A stretch of DNA of 64,000 bases from Burkholderia sp. WSM2230 (GCF_000472445.1 NZ_AXAJ01000002.1:310001-374000), one strand, 5' to 3'. Counted from the first letter of the stretch, positions 17,371-29,048 are shown. A program made the numbers and translations. Notes: generated from the letters alone by a model not told the origin.

Positions 17371-20043
17371 ATGTCCAAAGCACTGATCATCGCCGAAAAG
17401 CCTTCCGTCGCGAACGACATCGCGCGCGCTTTGGGCGGTTTTACCAAGCATGACGAATACTACGAGAGCGACGAGTACGTCCTCTCTTCTGCAGTGGGCC
17501 ATCTGCTGGAAATCGCCGCGCCCGAAGAATACGAAGTGAAACGCGGCAAGTGGAGTTTCGCCAATCTGCCCGTCATTCCGCCGCATTTCGACCTGAATCC
17601 GATCGCGAAGAGCGAGTCGCGCCTGAAGGTGCTGACGAAGCTCCTCAAGCGCAAGGATATTGACCGCCTCATCAACGCATGCGACGCGGGGCGCGAGGGC
17701 GAGCTGATTTTCCGCCTGATCGCGCAACACGCGAAAGCGAAGCAGCCGGTGCAGCGCCTGTGGCTGCAATCGATGACGCCGGCCGCGATCCGCGACGGCT
17801 TCGCGCGTTTGCGCAGCGACGAGGAAATGCAGCCGCTCGCCGACGCCGCGCGTTGCCGCTCGGAAGCGGACTGGCTCGTCGGCATCAACGGCACGCGCGC
17901 GATGACAGCGTTCAACAGCAAGGGCGGTGGCTTTTTCCTGACCACCGTCGGCCGGGTGCAGACGCCCACGCTGTCAATCGTCGTTGAGCGCGAGGAGAAG
18001 ATTCGCCGCTTCGTGCCGCGCGACTACTGGGAAGTGAAGGCGGAGTTCGTCTGCGCGGCCGGTTTTTACGAGGGCCGCTGGTTCGATCCGAAATTCAAGC
18101 GCGACGAGTTCGATCCTGAAAAGCGCGACTCGCGTCTGTGGTCGCTGCCCGCGGCGGAGACAATCGTCGCCGCGTGCCGCGGCCAGCTCGGCACGGTCAC
18201 TGAAGAGTCGAAGCCGTCCACGCAACTGTCGCCGGCGCTCTTCGACCTGACGAGCCTGCAGCGCGAGGCGAACGGCCGCTTCGGTTTCTCGGCCAAGAAC
18301 ACGCTAGGCCTCGCTCAGGCGCTGTACGAAAAGCACAAGGTGCTGACCTATCCGCGGACTGACGCACGCGCGTTGCCCGAAGACTATATGGATACGGTCA
18401 AGCAGACGCTCGGCATGCTCAAGGAGAGCAACAACTATCTGCCGTTCGCGAAGCAGGTGTTGGACAAGGGCTGGGTCAAGCCGAACAAGCGCATCTTCGA
18501 TAATTCGAAGATCAGCGACCACTTCGCCATCATCCCGACGCTGCAAGCGCCGAAGAATCTGTCCGAGCCCGAGCAGAAGCTTTACGACCTCGTCGTGAAG
18601 CGCTTCCTTTCGGTGTTCTTCCCGGCGGCCGAGTACCGCGTGACCACGCGTATTACCGAGGTGGTCGGCCATCACTTCAAGACTGAAGGCAAGGTGCTGG
18701 TCGAGCCTGGCTGGCTGCAGGTCTACGGCCGCGAAATCAGCGGTGAAGACGCGAACCTCGTGCCCGTGCAGAAGGACGAAAAGGTCAAGACCGACAAGAT
18801 CGCCGCCCAGCAACTGGTAACGAAACCGCCGGCACGCTACAACGAAGCCACGCTGCTGTCGGCCATGGAAGGCGCGGGCAAGCTCGTCGAAGACGACGAA
18901 TTGCGCGAAGCGATGGCGGCCAAGGGTCTCGGCACGCCGGCTACGCGCGCAGCGATTATCGAAGGTCTGCTCGGCGAGAAGTATCTGATCCGCGAAGGCC
19001 GCGATCTGATTCCGACCGCCAAGGCATTCCAGTTGATGACGCTGCTGCGCGGTCTCGGCGTGAAGGAATTGACCGCGCCCGAATTGACCGGCGAGTGGGA
19101 ATACAAGCTCTCCCAGATGGAGCGTGGCAACCTGCCGCGCGACGCGTTCATGCAGGAAATCGCGCGCATGACGCAAACCATCGTGAAGCGTGCGAAGGAA
19201 TACGATTCGGACACGATCCCGGGCGATTACGCGACGTTGCAGACGCCATGCCCGAATTGCGGCGGTCAGGTGAAGGAGAATTATCGCCGCTTCGCGTGCT
19301 CGAAGTGCGAGTTCTCCATCTCCAAGATTCCGGGCGGCCGACAGTTCGAGATCGAGGAAGTCGAGGAACTGCTGAAGAACAAGACGATCGGTCCGCTCTC
19401 GGGTTTCCGCAGCAAGATGGGCCGTCCTTTCTCGGCGATCCTCAAGCTTTCGCTCGACGACGAAATCAAGAACTACAAGCTCGAGTTCGACTTCGGTCAG
19501 GATGCTGGCGGTGAAGACGGCGAACCGCCCGACTTTTCCGATCAGGAGCCGGTGGGCGCGTGTCCGAAGTGCAAGGGCCGCGTGTTCGAGCATGGCATGA
19601 GCTACGTCTGCGAGAACTCGGTCGCCAATCCAAAGACTTGCGACTTCCGCTCGGGCAAGGTGATTCTGCAGCAGGAAATCGCGCGCGAGCAGATGGCCAA
19701 GCTGCTCGAAGAAGGACGCACCGACCTGCTGACGAACTTCAAGTCGTCGCGCACAGGCCGTAACTTCAAGGCGTTCCTCGTCAAGCAGAACGACGGCAAG
19801 ATCGGCTTCGAATTCGAGAAGAAGGAGCCGTCGGCCAAGACCGCCGCCAGGACGGCCGCGGCGAAGTCGGCAGCAAAGGCCGGTGGTCCGGAGTTCGAAT
19901 CCGACGAGGACGAAGCGTCGGTCGCGGTGAAGGCAGCGCCGGCTGCCAAAAAGGCTGCAGCGAAAAAAGCACCCGCGACGAAAACCGCAGCGGCAAAAAA
20001 AGCGCCGGCCAAAAAGACGGCGGCCCGCAAAACGGGCTCGTGA
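17371..20043 (+). CDS. topB: DNA topoisomerase III
   Basis: An 890-residue type IA topoisomerase that resolves linked replication intermediates. The TOPRIM domain opens with ALIIAEKPSVANDIA and contains NACDAGREGELIF; the active-site tyrosine is Y327 in LTYPRTDA. Two C-terminal zinc-ribbon-like Cys clusters (CPNCGGQVKENYRRFACSKC; CPKCKGRVFEHG) follow. The last 70 residues form a Lys/Ala-rich basic tail (AKKAAAKKAPATKTAAAKK), a likely nonspecific DNA-binding arm. The SD is weak. Confidence 0.96.
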   Translation: MSKALIIAEKPSVANDIARALGGFTKHDEYYESDEYVLSSAVGHLLEIAAPEEYEVKRGKWSFANLPVIPPHFDLNPIAKSESRLKVLTKLLKRKDIDRLINACDAGREGELIFRLIAQHAKAKQPVQRLWLQSMTPAAIRDGFARLRSDEEMQPLADAARCRSEADWLVGINGTRAMTAFNSKGGGFFLTTVGRVQTPTLSIVVEREEKIRRFVPRDYWEVKAEFVCAAGFYEGRWFDPKFKRDEFDPEKRDSRLWSLPAAETIVAACRGQLGTVTEESKPSTQLSPALFDLTSLQREANGRFGFSAKNTLGLAQALYEKHKVLTYPRTDARALPEDYMDTVKQTLGMLKESNNYLPFAKQVLDKGWVKPNKRIFDNSKISDHFAIIPTLQAPKNLSEPEQKLYDLVVKRFLSVFFPAAEYRVTTRITEVVGHHFKTEGKVLVEPGWLQVYGREISGEDANLVPVQKDEKVKTDKIAAQQLVTKPPARYNEATLLSAMEGAGKLVEDDELREAMAAKGLGTPATRAAIIEGLLGEKYLIREGRDLIPTAKAFQLMTLLRGLGVKELTAPELTGEWEYKLSQMERGNLPRDAFMQEIARMTQTIVKRAKEYDSDTIPGDYATLQTPCPNCGGQVKENYRRFACSKCEFSISKIPGGRQFEIEEVEELLKNKTIGPLSGFRSKMGRPFSAILKLSLDDEIKNYKLEFDFGQDAGGEDGEPPDFSDQEPVGACPKCKGRVFEHGMSYVCENSVANPKTCDFRSGKVILQQEIAREQMAKLLEEGRTDLLTNFKSSRTGRNFKAFLVKQNDGKIGFEFEKKEPSAKTAARTAAAKSAAKAGGPEFESDEDEASVAVKAAPAAKKAAAKKAPATKTAAAKKAPAKKTAARKTGS

Positions 20044-20114
20044 TCAGCGGGCGCAGCGCGGCGCGCCGTGCTGCGCGCTGAATGCCCGCCTGCGTTAGCC
20101 AACGACGCTCATGA

Positions 20115-20154
20115 CAAAAAAGCGCGATCACCGATAAGGTGACCGCGCTTTTTC
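20115..20154 (+). terminator. Intrinsic terminator of topB
   Basis: AAAGCGCG-A-TCACC pairs with GGTGA-C-CGCGCTTT (one mismatch) around a short loop, followed by TTTTC. Confidence 0.85.
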
Positions 20155-20220
20155 ATTGGCTTTTTGATGCTTTCGGCAACGCGCCATGTGATGCGCGCAC
20201 TGCTCGCCACCCAAGTCGCT

Positions 20221-21324
20221 TTACAGCGGCGTCAACACCGTGGGGCGCGAGCGGTTCGCCGGCTTACCCAACGTCTTTGGCACCGGCGCCAGCTCGCTGT
20301 CCAGCAGACGGGATAGCGGCTCAGCGCCGTCGAACGCTTCGGGCGGCATCGCAGCATCCGCCGACTCCAACGACGCCGGCGACGCAGGACGCCCAACGCC
20401 GTCCTTGATCCACTGTTCGCCGAGCAGGCTGTTCGGTGTCTGGCTGAAATGCTCGACAAGATGGTCGATGAACGTGCGCACCTTGGCCGGCAAATGGCGA
20501 CGGCTCGGATACGCAATGTTGATCTCGACCTGCGGCAAACGGTAATCGCCAAGCAGGCGCACCAGCCGGCCGCGCGTCATGTCGCGCCCGATCAGATAGC
20601 TCGGCAGAATCGCAATGCCCATACCGAGCAGCGCGAACTGACGCAGCATCTCCGTGTTGTTCGCGACGATCACGTTCGACGGCCGCACGCGTACTTCGCC
20701 TTCGGGACCGGTAAACACGCGCTCGTCGCCCCAATATTCGGAGGGCAGACTCAGACACGGATGTTCCAGCAGATGCTCGGGACGCGTGGGTGTGCCATGC
20801 TTCTCGAGATAAGCCGGGGTGGCGCACACAGTCATGCAGCCCGTGGTCAGACGCCGCGTGACGATGCTCGCGCTGCGCATCTGCCGTGCGATCACCACGC
20901 CGACGTCGAAACCTTCTTCGACCAGATCGACCTGGCGGTCCACCAGCGTGACGTCCGGAATGACTTTGGGATAACGCTCAGCGTAGGTTTGCAGCACCGG
21001 CGCCAGGTTGTGCAAACCGAATACGACCGGCGCGACGATCCGCAAGGTGCCAACGGGTTCGTGATTTCGCGCGACCACCATCTGCTCGACGTCCTCGAGC
21101 TCGTCGAGAATCTGGCGCGCGCGTTCGAGATAAACCTGGCCGGATTCGGTCAGGGACAAACTGCGAGTTGTACGGTTGAGCAGCCGCGTACCAAGACGCC
21201 CTTCGAGGTCGGCAACGTGACGGGTGGCAACTGCGTTGGAGATATCCAGCGCGCTCGCAGCGCGGGCAAAACTGCCGAGATCCGCCACTTTGACGAAAAC
21301 TCGCATCGACTGCAAATGATCCAT
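20221..21324 (-). CDS. LysR-family transcriptional regulator (CrgA-like)
   Basis: A 367-residue regulator. The N-terminal winged HTH is FVKVADLGSFARAASALDIS...RLGTRLLNRTTRSLSLTESG and the rest is a periplasmic-binding-like effector domain. It belongs to the group with CrgA/AphB-type N-termini. A poorly conserved 65-residue C-terminal tail (after QTPNSLLGEQW) makes it longer than the typical 300. CAGGAG precedes the ATG. No divergent target is adjacent (pckG is upstream on the same strand), so its target is unknown. Confidence 0.93.
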   Translation of the reverse strand: MDHLQSMRVFVKVADLGSFARAASALDISNAVATRHVADLEGRLGTRLLNRTTRSLSLTESGQVYLERARQILDELEDVEQMVVARNHEPVGTLRIVAPVVFGLHNLAPVLQTYAERYPKVIPDVTLVDRQVDLVEEGFDVGVVIARQMRSASIVTRRLTTGCMTVCATPAYLEKHGTPTRPEHLLEHPCLSLPSEYWGDERVFTGPEGEVRVRPSNVIVANNTEMLRQFALLGMGIAILPSYLIGRDMTRGRLVRLLGDYRLPQVEINIAYPSRRHLPAKVRTFIDHLVEHFSQTPNSLLGEQWIKDGVGRPASPASLESADAAMPPEAFDGAEPLSRLLDSELAPVPKTLGKPANRSRPTVLTPL

Positions 21325-21611
21325 ATGACAACTCCTGCCGTGTTACGGCTTCCTGACAATTGGTGATAACCAGTGGAAGCGAACTAAGGATTCTCCTACG
21401 ACTCGCGCAATCGTGCAGAAGTTGCCCGCAAAAGCGGAAATCTCGTCAATTTTTGTGCGACTGTGCGCCCAAATGTAGGGCATGACCGCTGATTGTTCCG
21501 TCAAACGAGACAATATGCTGCGGCGCAGCTTGCAACGCGTGCTTGCTCGAACAGATGGAACAGGGCTCGCCTGAGCGCCAGAGACGGCCTCAAGCCAATC
21601 GCGACCGGGCG
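21325..21611. other. Intergenic region between LysR gene and pckG
   Basis: This contains the LysR promoter region and, at its right end, the pckG terminator. No gene or clear repeat is seen. Confidence 0.4.
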
Positions 21612-21641
21612 AAAAAGAAAAGCCGCCCTAGGGCGGCTTCT
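21612..21641 (-). terminator. Intrinsic terminator of pckG
   Basis: On the minus strand GAAGCCGCCC-TA-GGGCGGCTTTTC forms a near-perfect hairpin with 9-10 bp arms, followed by TTTTTC. It starts about 25 bp after the pckG stop. Confidence 0.9.
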
Positions 21642-21666
21642 GCGAAGCGTAGTGAACACTCACATG

Positions 21667-23535
<1,869 letters not shown>

Positions 23536-23908
23536 CGACTTGTCTCCGTTTGTGGGATTGGAAAACGGTACAAGCCCGGCGATGCTGCATGCGAGAGACG
23601 TTCAATTGATTGCGCCGGTTTCTACAAACCGACGCGCAATTGCGCAGGTCATCACGGGCTTCAACGCAGCTTGTCCGGCCAAGGCGCATGGGACGGGCGT
23701 CTGCAACCGTCTGTAAAGCGGCTTGCCTCAACACGCAACAAACTGTTAAAAACGATGTCAATCGGCCTTGCCGTAACGCTGTCGTTCTACGCGGCAGTTT
23801 CTACGGTAAGGCATTCAGCCAGACCGGCATGTGACCTGGGTCACATGATGGGACAGTCAGCATAACACTCCGTTCCGCACCGCCATGGTGCGGCGCAAGA
23901 TACATACC
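23536..23908. other. Divergent intergenic region pckG / hydroxyacid dehydrogenase
   Basis: 373 bp without a gene. Near its right end is a 20-bp palindrome with the CRP-type core TGTGA-N6-TCACA (listed separately), followed by CATAAC/TAACAC, a weak -10 candidate for the dehydrogenase. Confidence 0.55.
23828..23847. promoter_or_regulatory. CRP/FNR-type palindrome
   Basis: CATGTGACC-TG-GGTCACATG is a perfect 9-bp inverted repeat around TG; inside it lies TGTGA-N6-TCACA, the textbook CRP consensus. It is about 62 bp upstream of the dehydrogenase ATG and about 293 bp upstream of pckG. Distance to the candidate -10 is compatible with an activator site, which is inference. Confidence 0.7.
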
Positions 23909-24922
23909 ATGAAGATTGCCATCCTCGACGACTATCAGGACGCCGTACGCAAGCTCGACTGCTTTCAACTGCTCGCCGATCACGAAGTCAAAGTTTTCAA
24001 CAACACCGTCCGGGGACTTGGTCAGCTCGCAAGCCGTCTTTCCGAAGTCGACGCGCTCGTTCTGATTCGGGAACGCACTCGCATCAGCTCGCAATTGCTC
24101 GATAAACTGCCTCGTTTGCGCATGATCAGCCAGACAGGCAAAGTCTCCAGCCATATCGATCTGGCCGCCTGTACCGAGCGCGGCATCGCCGTGCTTGAAG
24201 GCAGCGGTTCGCCCATCGCGCCGGCCGAGCTCACGTGGGCTCTCATCATGGCGGCGCAGCGACGCATTCCGCAATACGTAGCGAACCTTAAGCAGGGAGC
24301 CTGGCAGCAGTCGGGTCTTAAGACGTCCGCGTTGCCGCCTAACTTCGGCCTAGGCCAGGTGTTACGCGGTCAGACATTGGGCATCTGGGGCTATGGGAAG
24401 ATAGGGCGGCTCGTGGCCGGCTACGGCAAGGCCTTCGGCATGAACGTGCTGATCTGGGGCCGCGAGCATTCGCGCGAAGCCGCTCGCGAAGACGGCTACG
24501 GCGTCGCGGAAAGCCGCGAAGCGTTGTTCGAGCAGAGCGACGTGCTGTCGCTGCATCTTCGTCTGCACGACGACACGCGCGGCATCGTCAAGCAGGAAGA
24601 TCTGATGCGCATGAAGCCGACCGCGTTGCTCGTCAACACGAGCCGCGCCGAGTTGCTCGACGAAAACGCGCTCGTCAATGCGCTATCACACAATCGCCCG
24701 GGCATGGTCGCGGTCGACGTGTATGAAAGCGAGCCCATCCTGCAAGGCTATAGCCTGCTGCGCATGGAGAACGTGATCTGCACGCCGCACATTGGCTATG
24801 TGGAGCGCGAGAGCTATGAGCTGTACTTCAGCGCGGCCTTCAAGAACATTCTGGCTTTTGATGCCGGCGACACGGCCAGCGTCGCGAATCCGGAAGCGTT
24901 GCAGGGCGGACGCCGGCGCTAG
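23909..24922 (+). CDS. D-2-hydroxyacid dehydrogenase family protein
   Basis: A 337-residue NAD(P)-dependent dehydrogenase. The catalytic domain opens with MKIAILDDYQD, the dinucleotide Rossmann motif is LGIWGYGKIGRLVAGYGKAFG, and the catalytic Arg, Glu and His lie in NTSRAELLD, VYESEP and TPHIGYVERESYE. It is in the phosphoglycerate dehydrogenase-like superfamily; the substrate is unknown. The start at 23909 is chosen from family similarity because neither it nor the upstream ATG at 23885 has a good SD. Confidence 0.9.
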   Translation: MKIAILDDYQDAVRKLDCFQLLADHEVKVFNNTVRGLGQLASRLSEVDALVLIRERTRISSQLLDKLPRLRMISQTGKVSSHIDLAACTERGIAVLEGSGSPIAPAELTWALIMAAQRRIPQYVANLKQGAWQQSGLKTSALPPNFGLGQVLRGQTLGIWGYGKIGRLVAGYGKAFGMNVLIWGREHSREAAREDGYGVAESREALFEQSDVLSLHLRLHDDTRGIVKQEDLMRMKPTALLVNTSRAELLDENALVNALSHNRPGMVAVDVYESEPILQGYSLLRMENVICTPHIGYVERESYELYFSAAFKNILAFDAGDTASVANPEALQGGRRR

Positions 24923-24939
24923 GCGTCAGGCCTCGAGCC

Positions 24940-25803
24940 TCAAGCGGCGAATTCCAGCAGATCGGGCATGCGTTCGAGGAAGGTCTCGCCGTCCGCGCGG
25001 CCGAGGTTGTATGCATGCACCATCTGCGAGGGGCTCGTATAGTCCCAGCTCGAGATCGGCACTTTGCGCGACGGCTGTACATAGAGCCGTTGCTGCACGC
25101 CATGCGGCACGACGAACATCTGCGGCCGCGGATAAAGACGCGTGACCATGACGAGCACGTTGCCGGGCGCGTCGGCGTCGAGCGCGCCGACGGGCACGTT
25201 GTCGACCATGCCGCCGTCGAGCACCGGCCGCCCGTTGCGCCGCAAGACCGGCGTGAAAGGCGGCGTGCTCGACGATTGCAGGATCAGATCGGCGAGATCT
25301 TCGACAGTCGCACAATCCTGAGCGCGCACGAATTCCGGATGGAAACCGAGCGTCTGGCCGAGCGTGGGGTGCAGCGTCTTGCGCACATATTTTTCGATGT
25401 TGTACGCGATGAGGCCCGCGGCCACCGCGCTGCGCGCGCCGAGCCAACGCGGCAGATGCGAAACGCCGATGCGGATCTCAGGCGCCTCGGCAAGCGAGGA
25501 AAACTTCTCGCCGTAGATGTCGAGCAGCGCCTGCCGATAGATGCGGTAATGCGGAAACACCGACTGACCGCGCAGCAGATTGCCCCAGTAGGCGTTGCGC
25601 GAGTTGTGACGCAGCGCGTCTTCGTAATAGCGCATGACCCATTCGGAATCGCGCGTGTAGAGCATGCACGCGGTGGCCGCGCCCGCGGATATGCCGGCGA
25701 TCACACGTGGACGAATGTGCAACTCCGGCTGCACGACGTCCCAGAAACCCGCCTGCCACCAGCAGCGATTGCCGCCGCCGGCGAATACGACCTGATCGAA
25801 CAT
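24940..25803 (-). CDS. Patatin-like phospholipase/esterase
   Basis: A 287-residue serine hydrolase with the patatin catalytic dyad. The oxyanion loop FAGGGNRC, nucleophile motif GISAGA (Ser near residue 40) and Asp motif LDGGMVDNVP are present; no signal peptide. Likely acyl hydrolase or phospholipase A; substrate unknown. Convergent with the dehydrogenase upstream and 45 bp from the thioesterase downstream in sequence, both on the minus strand, so it may be co-transcribed with it. Confidence 0.9.
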   Translation of the reverse strand: MFDQVVFAGGGNRCWWQAGFWDVVQPELHIRPRVIAGISAGAATACMLYTRDSEWVMRYYEDALRHNSRNAYWGNLLRGQSVFPHYRIYRQALLDIYGEKFSSLAEAPEIRIGVSHLPRWLGARSAVAAGLIAYNIEKYVRKTLHPTLGQTLGFHPEFVRAQDCATVEDLADLILQSSSTPPFTPVLRRNGRPVLDGGMVDNVPVGALDADAPGNVLVMVTRLYPRPQMFVVPHGVQQRLYVQPSRKVPISSWDYTSPSQMVHAYNLGRADGETFLERMPDLLEFAA

Positions 25804-25848
25804 CCTGTTTTGTCCTTGGTGGCTTGTCTTGTGTCGCGAGGCGGCGGC

Positions 25849-26253
25849 TTATTCGAGCAACGCGTAAGTCGTGGTTGCGTGGACCGCCATATTGCCGGTC
25901 TCGTCGAACAGTTCCACTTCACCAAATACCAGATTGCGGCCCAAGCGAAGCACGCGCGCGGTGACCAGCACATCGCCCTTGCGCACCGCGCGCATGAAAC
26001 TGATGTTCAGCGATACGGTGGTCATCGGCTTGAAGCCGCCGAGCGCGGCCGTAATGGCGACGATCATCGCGGTGTCTGCGGCGGCCATGAACACCTGACC
26101 GCAGATCACGCCGCCGGAGTGACGCAGCGCGCCGGCAAACGGCAGGCGCAGCGTCGCGCTTTCTGCATCGGCTTTGACGGGAGTCAGCGCAAGTTCGCGG
26201 ACCCATGGCGCGAGGATGCGGTCGAGCAGTTCGGTAGTCTCTTTGTCGTCCAT
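25849..26253 (-). CDS. PaaI-type hotdog-fold thioesterase
   Basis: A 134-residue acyl-CoA thioesterase-like protein. Hotdog-fold family features are GALRHSGGVICGQVFMAAADTAM (active-site loop and helix) and TTVSLNISFMRAVRKGDV. The ATG at 26253 gives a natural N-terminus; an upstream in-frame extension is not family-like. Substrate unknown. It precedes the patatin gene, hinting at a shared role in lipid or acyl turnover. Confidence 0.88.
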   Translation of the reverse strand: MDDKETTELLDRILAPWVRELALTPVKADAESATLRLPFAGALRHSGGVICGQVFMAAADTAMIVAITAALGGFKPMTTVSLNISFMRAVRKGDVLVTARVLRLGRNLVFGEVELFDETGNMAVHATTTYALLE

Positions 26254-26450
26254 GGCGATTTCCGTCGAAAGCCGCGTGGGATATAAGCGGCAAGTGTCCG
26301 CGACATGATACCGGGACGCCCGACGCAACGCCTTTTTGAAGGCACGGCTTTCGTTGAGGAATGGCTCGAGCGGGGGCGGCGGTTTTTTTAAGAAATCTGG
26401 GAAAGGGGCTTGGCAAGCCGGAAAACATGCTGCATAATTTCGCTTCTGTT

Positions 26451-26526
26451 GGGGCGTTAGCTCAGTTGGTAGAGCAGCGGACTCTTAATCCGTAGGTCGA
26501 GTGTTCGAGTCACTCACGCCCCACCA
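26451..26526 (+). tRNA. tRNA-Lys (anticodon CTT)
   Basis: A 76-nt cloverleaf with fully paired acceptor stem GGGGCGT/ACGCCCC, D-arm GCTC...GAGC, anticodon loop CTCTTAA, perfect T-arm GAGTG-TTCGAGT-CACTC and encoded CCA. Anticodon CTT reads AAG. Confidence 0.98.
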
Positions 26527-26534
26527 AAGAATTC

Positions 26535-26568
26535 AAAGGCCGGTTAGCGAAAGCTGACCGGCCTTTTT
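26535..26568 (+). terminator. Intrinsic terminator of tRNA-Lys
   Basis: AAAGGCCGGTTAGC pairs with GCTGACCGGCCTTT around a GAAA loop, followed by TT. Confidence 0.9.
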
Positions 26569-26675
26569 GCTTTTGGCCCACGCGCCACCCCTCATCGCAT
26601 TCCTCCCCCGCACATTTCCCCGCGCCCAAGGTTACCGATGCGTAACGAATTATTGCGAACTATTATCATCCGTGT

Positions 26676-26695
26676 AATGATACTGATTCTCATTT
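26676..26695 (+). promoter_or_regulatory. Candidate Fur box before the siderophore receptor
   Basis: AATGATACTGATTCTCATTT matches the Fur-site pattern of repeated GATAAT-like hexamers. It is about 122 bp upstream of the TonB receptor ATG. Iron repression of this gene would be expected. Confidence 0.75.
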
Positions 26696-26816
26696 GAGAA
26701 CATGAGAATAAGACGATGGGTCCATCGCCCTTGCCGCCGGCAGTCCACCTGCCGGTGCTGCACGGACGTTGGCGTCCGTCGAGTCAGAACAATAGCGACA
26801 ACGACAGGGTATCGAG

Positions 26817-29048
26817 ATGTTCCGAAACACGCCTCTCGCGGCGGCCGTTCTGGTCGCGTTCGCGACGCCGCTTTACGCTCAAACGACAGCAACGCCCGCG
26901 ACCGGCGCACCGCCCGCGTCATCCACTTCGACTCCGAGTTCCACTCCGACCGCCAGCCAGAACGCAGACAGCGCCACACTGCCCGCCGTCAAGGTGACGG
27001 GTCAGAACGGCGCGCCGGCGGAATTCGCCGCTGACGTCTCGAGCGTCGGCGCAAAAGTGCCGACCGCGCTGCGCGACATTCCGCAAGCCGCCGTCGTGGT
27101 GCCGAAGTCGGTGCTGCAATCGCAGGCCGCGAGTTCGTTCACCGACGCGCTGCGCAACGTGCCAGGCATCACCATCGGCGCCGCGGAAGGCGGGCAGATC
27201 GGCAACAACATCAACCTGCGCGGCTTCTCAGCGCGCACCGACATCTACCTCGACGGTTTCCGCGACCGCGGCCAGTACTACCGCGACACATTCAACCTCG
27301 AATCGATCGACGTGCTGTACGGCCCGTCGTCGCTCTACTTCGGGCGCGGTTCGACGGGCGGCGTGATCAACCAGGTCAGCAAGCAGCCCACGCTCAAGCC
27401 GCGCGCGGACGTGTCCGTGCAAGCGGGCACGCACGACCGCTACCGCACCACCGTCGACCTGAACACGCCGATCACGTCGACGTCCGCATTCCGGATCAAC
27501 GCGTTCGGTCAGGACCTCGGTTCCTCGCGCGACGTGATGAAGAGCAAGGACTACGGCGTCGCGCCCGAGGTCAAATTCGGCATTGGCACGCCGACGGAAA
27601 TCACCCTCTCCGCGCTGATTCAGCACAACCGCGATCAGCCGGACTACGGCATTCCCGCGCTCAACGGCCACCCGGCGCCGGTGAATCGCGGCACGTTCTA
27701 CGGCTTCACTGACGACCGCACGATCCAGGACGTGCAAACGCTCAACGCCCGCATCGAACACCGCTTCAACGACAACCTGAAACTGCGCAATCAGACGCAG
27801 TTCAGCCACTACAGCACGGAAGCGCGCGCGACCAATGCGGCCTCGGTGTTGACCGGTCCGCTGCCGACGTCGACTGCTCTCGCCAACGGCAACTACACGG
27901 CCATCGATCCGTCGAAGCTGTTCGTGAAGCTGCAAGGCAAGGACCGCAACATCAACGATCATTCGGTCTACAACTCGACCGACATCGAAGCGAAGTTCAA
28001 CACCGGTTTCATCAAGCATGAAGTCGTCGCGGGCGTGGATCTGAGCCACGAGACGTACAGCAACCAGAGCTTCGCGACCACGACGCCGGGCTTGCCGTCG
28101 AACACGATTGCGATCGTGCCGCTGGTCGATCCCACCTACACGACGCGTCCGTCGAATGCAAAAACGGTTGCGACGAATCTCGCGGAATCGAGCGCGAACG
28201 GCCTCGGCGTCTATGCGAACGACACCGTTTCCATCGGCGAACACTGGAAGGTTGTGGGCGGCCTGCGCTGGGACCGCTATGAGGCGTCGATTCACAACTC
28301 GATCAATGCGCCTTCCTACGCGACGCAGACGAACTACTTTACGAGCGTGCGCGGCGGCGTGATCTGGCAGCCGACCGACTGGCAGTCCTATTACGTGTCG
28401 TACGGCACGTCGTTCAATCCGTCGCTCGAAGCGCTCACGCTCACGAACAGGCAGCAGAATCTGCCGCCGGAGCACAACAAGTCGTACGAAGTCGGCGCGA
28501 AGTGGGATCTGCTGGGCGGCGGGCTGTCCGTGACGCAATCGCTCTTCAACATTGAGAAGACGAACGCGCGCACGCTGAATGCGGACGGCAGCTACACGCT
28601 CGACGGCGACGTCCGCGTGCGCGGCTACCAGCTCGGCGTCGCGGGCCACATCACAAACAAGTGGCAAGTGTTCGGCGGCTACACGTACATGGACGCAACG
28701 ATCCTGAAGGCACTGGACGGCACCGCCGGCAAAACGCCCGCGAACACGCCGCGCAACATGCTGACGCTGTGGACCACCTACGCATTCACGCCGCATTGGG
28801 AAATTGGCGGCGGGCCGATCTACACGTCGTCGCGCTACGCGGCGAACAACAACTTCGTGCAGGTCGGCGGCTATACGCGCTGGGACGCGATGGCCGCGTA
28901 TCACGCGAAAAAGTACGACGTCCAGTTCAACGTGCTGAATATCACGGACAAGAACTACTACGACGCGCTGATTCCGTCGGACGGCGGACGCGCGGTGCCC
29001 GGCAACGGCCGTACGTTCCTCGCGACGCTAAACTATCGGTTCTTCTGA
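26817..29048 (+). CDS. TonB-dependent catecholate siderophore receptor (Fiu/PiuA-like)
   Basis: A 743-residue outer-membrane receptor. It has a signal peptide (cleavage near YAQ-TT), then a plug domain starting around residue 75 (IPQAAVVVPKSVLQSQ, RNVPGITIGAAEGGQ, NNINLRGFSARTDIYLDGF, EVLYGPSSLYFGRGSTGG-like), then a 22-strand beta-barrel ending in the outer-membrane signature LNYRFF. It resembles Fiu/PiuA catecholate receptors. A Fur box lies upstream and a PiuC-type hydroxylase follows, the conserved pair. Confidence 0.93.
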   Translation: MFRNTPLAAAVLVAFATPLYAQTTATPATGAPPASSTSTPSSTPTASQNADSATLPAVKVTGQNGAPAEFAADVSSVGAKVPTALRDIPQAAVVVPKSVLQSQAASSFTDALRNVPGITIGAAEGGQIGNNINLRGFSARTDIYLDGFRDRGQYYRDTFNLESIDVLYGPSSLYFGRGSTGGVINQVSKQPTLKPRADVSVQAGTHDRYRTTVDLNTPITSTSAFRINAFGQDLGSSRDVMKSKDYGVAPEVKFGIGTPTEITLSALIQHNRDQPDYGIPALNGHPAPVNRGTFYGFTDDRTIQDVQTLNARIEHRFNDNLKLRNQTQFSHYSTEARATNAASVLTGPLPTSTALANGNYTAIDPSKLFVKLQGKDRNINDHSVYNSTDIEAKFNTGFIKHEVVAGVDLSHETYSNQSFATTTPGLPSNTIAIVPLVDPTYTTRPSNAKTVATNLAESSANGLGVYANDTVSIGEHWKVVGGLRWDRYEASIHNSINAPSYATQTNYFTSVRGGVIWQPTDWQSYYVSYGTSFNPSLEALTLTNRQQNLPPEHNKSYEVGAKWDLLGGGLSVTQSLFNIEKTNARTLNADGSYTLDGDVRVRGYQLGVAGHITNKWQVFGGYTYMDATILKALDGTAGKTPANTPRNMLTLWTTYAFTPHWEIGGGPIYTSSRYAANNNFVQVGGYTRWDAMAAYHAKKYDVQFNVLNITDKNYYDALIPSDGGRAVPGNGRTFLATLNYRFF

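Noticed and set aside
27228..28904. A 558-codon minus-strand frame opposite the TonB receptor
   Set aside because: Mirror frame of the receptor with low-complexity Arg/Val-rich product.
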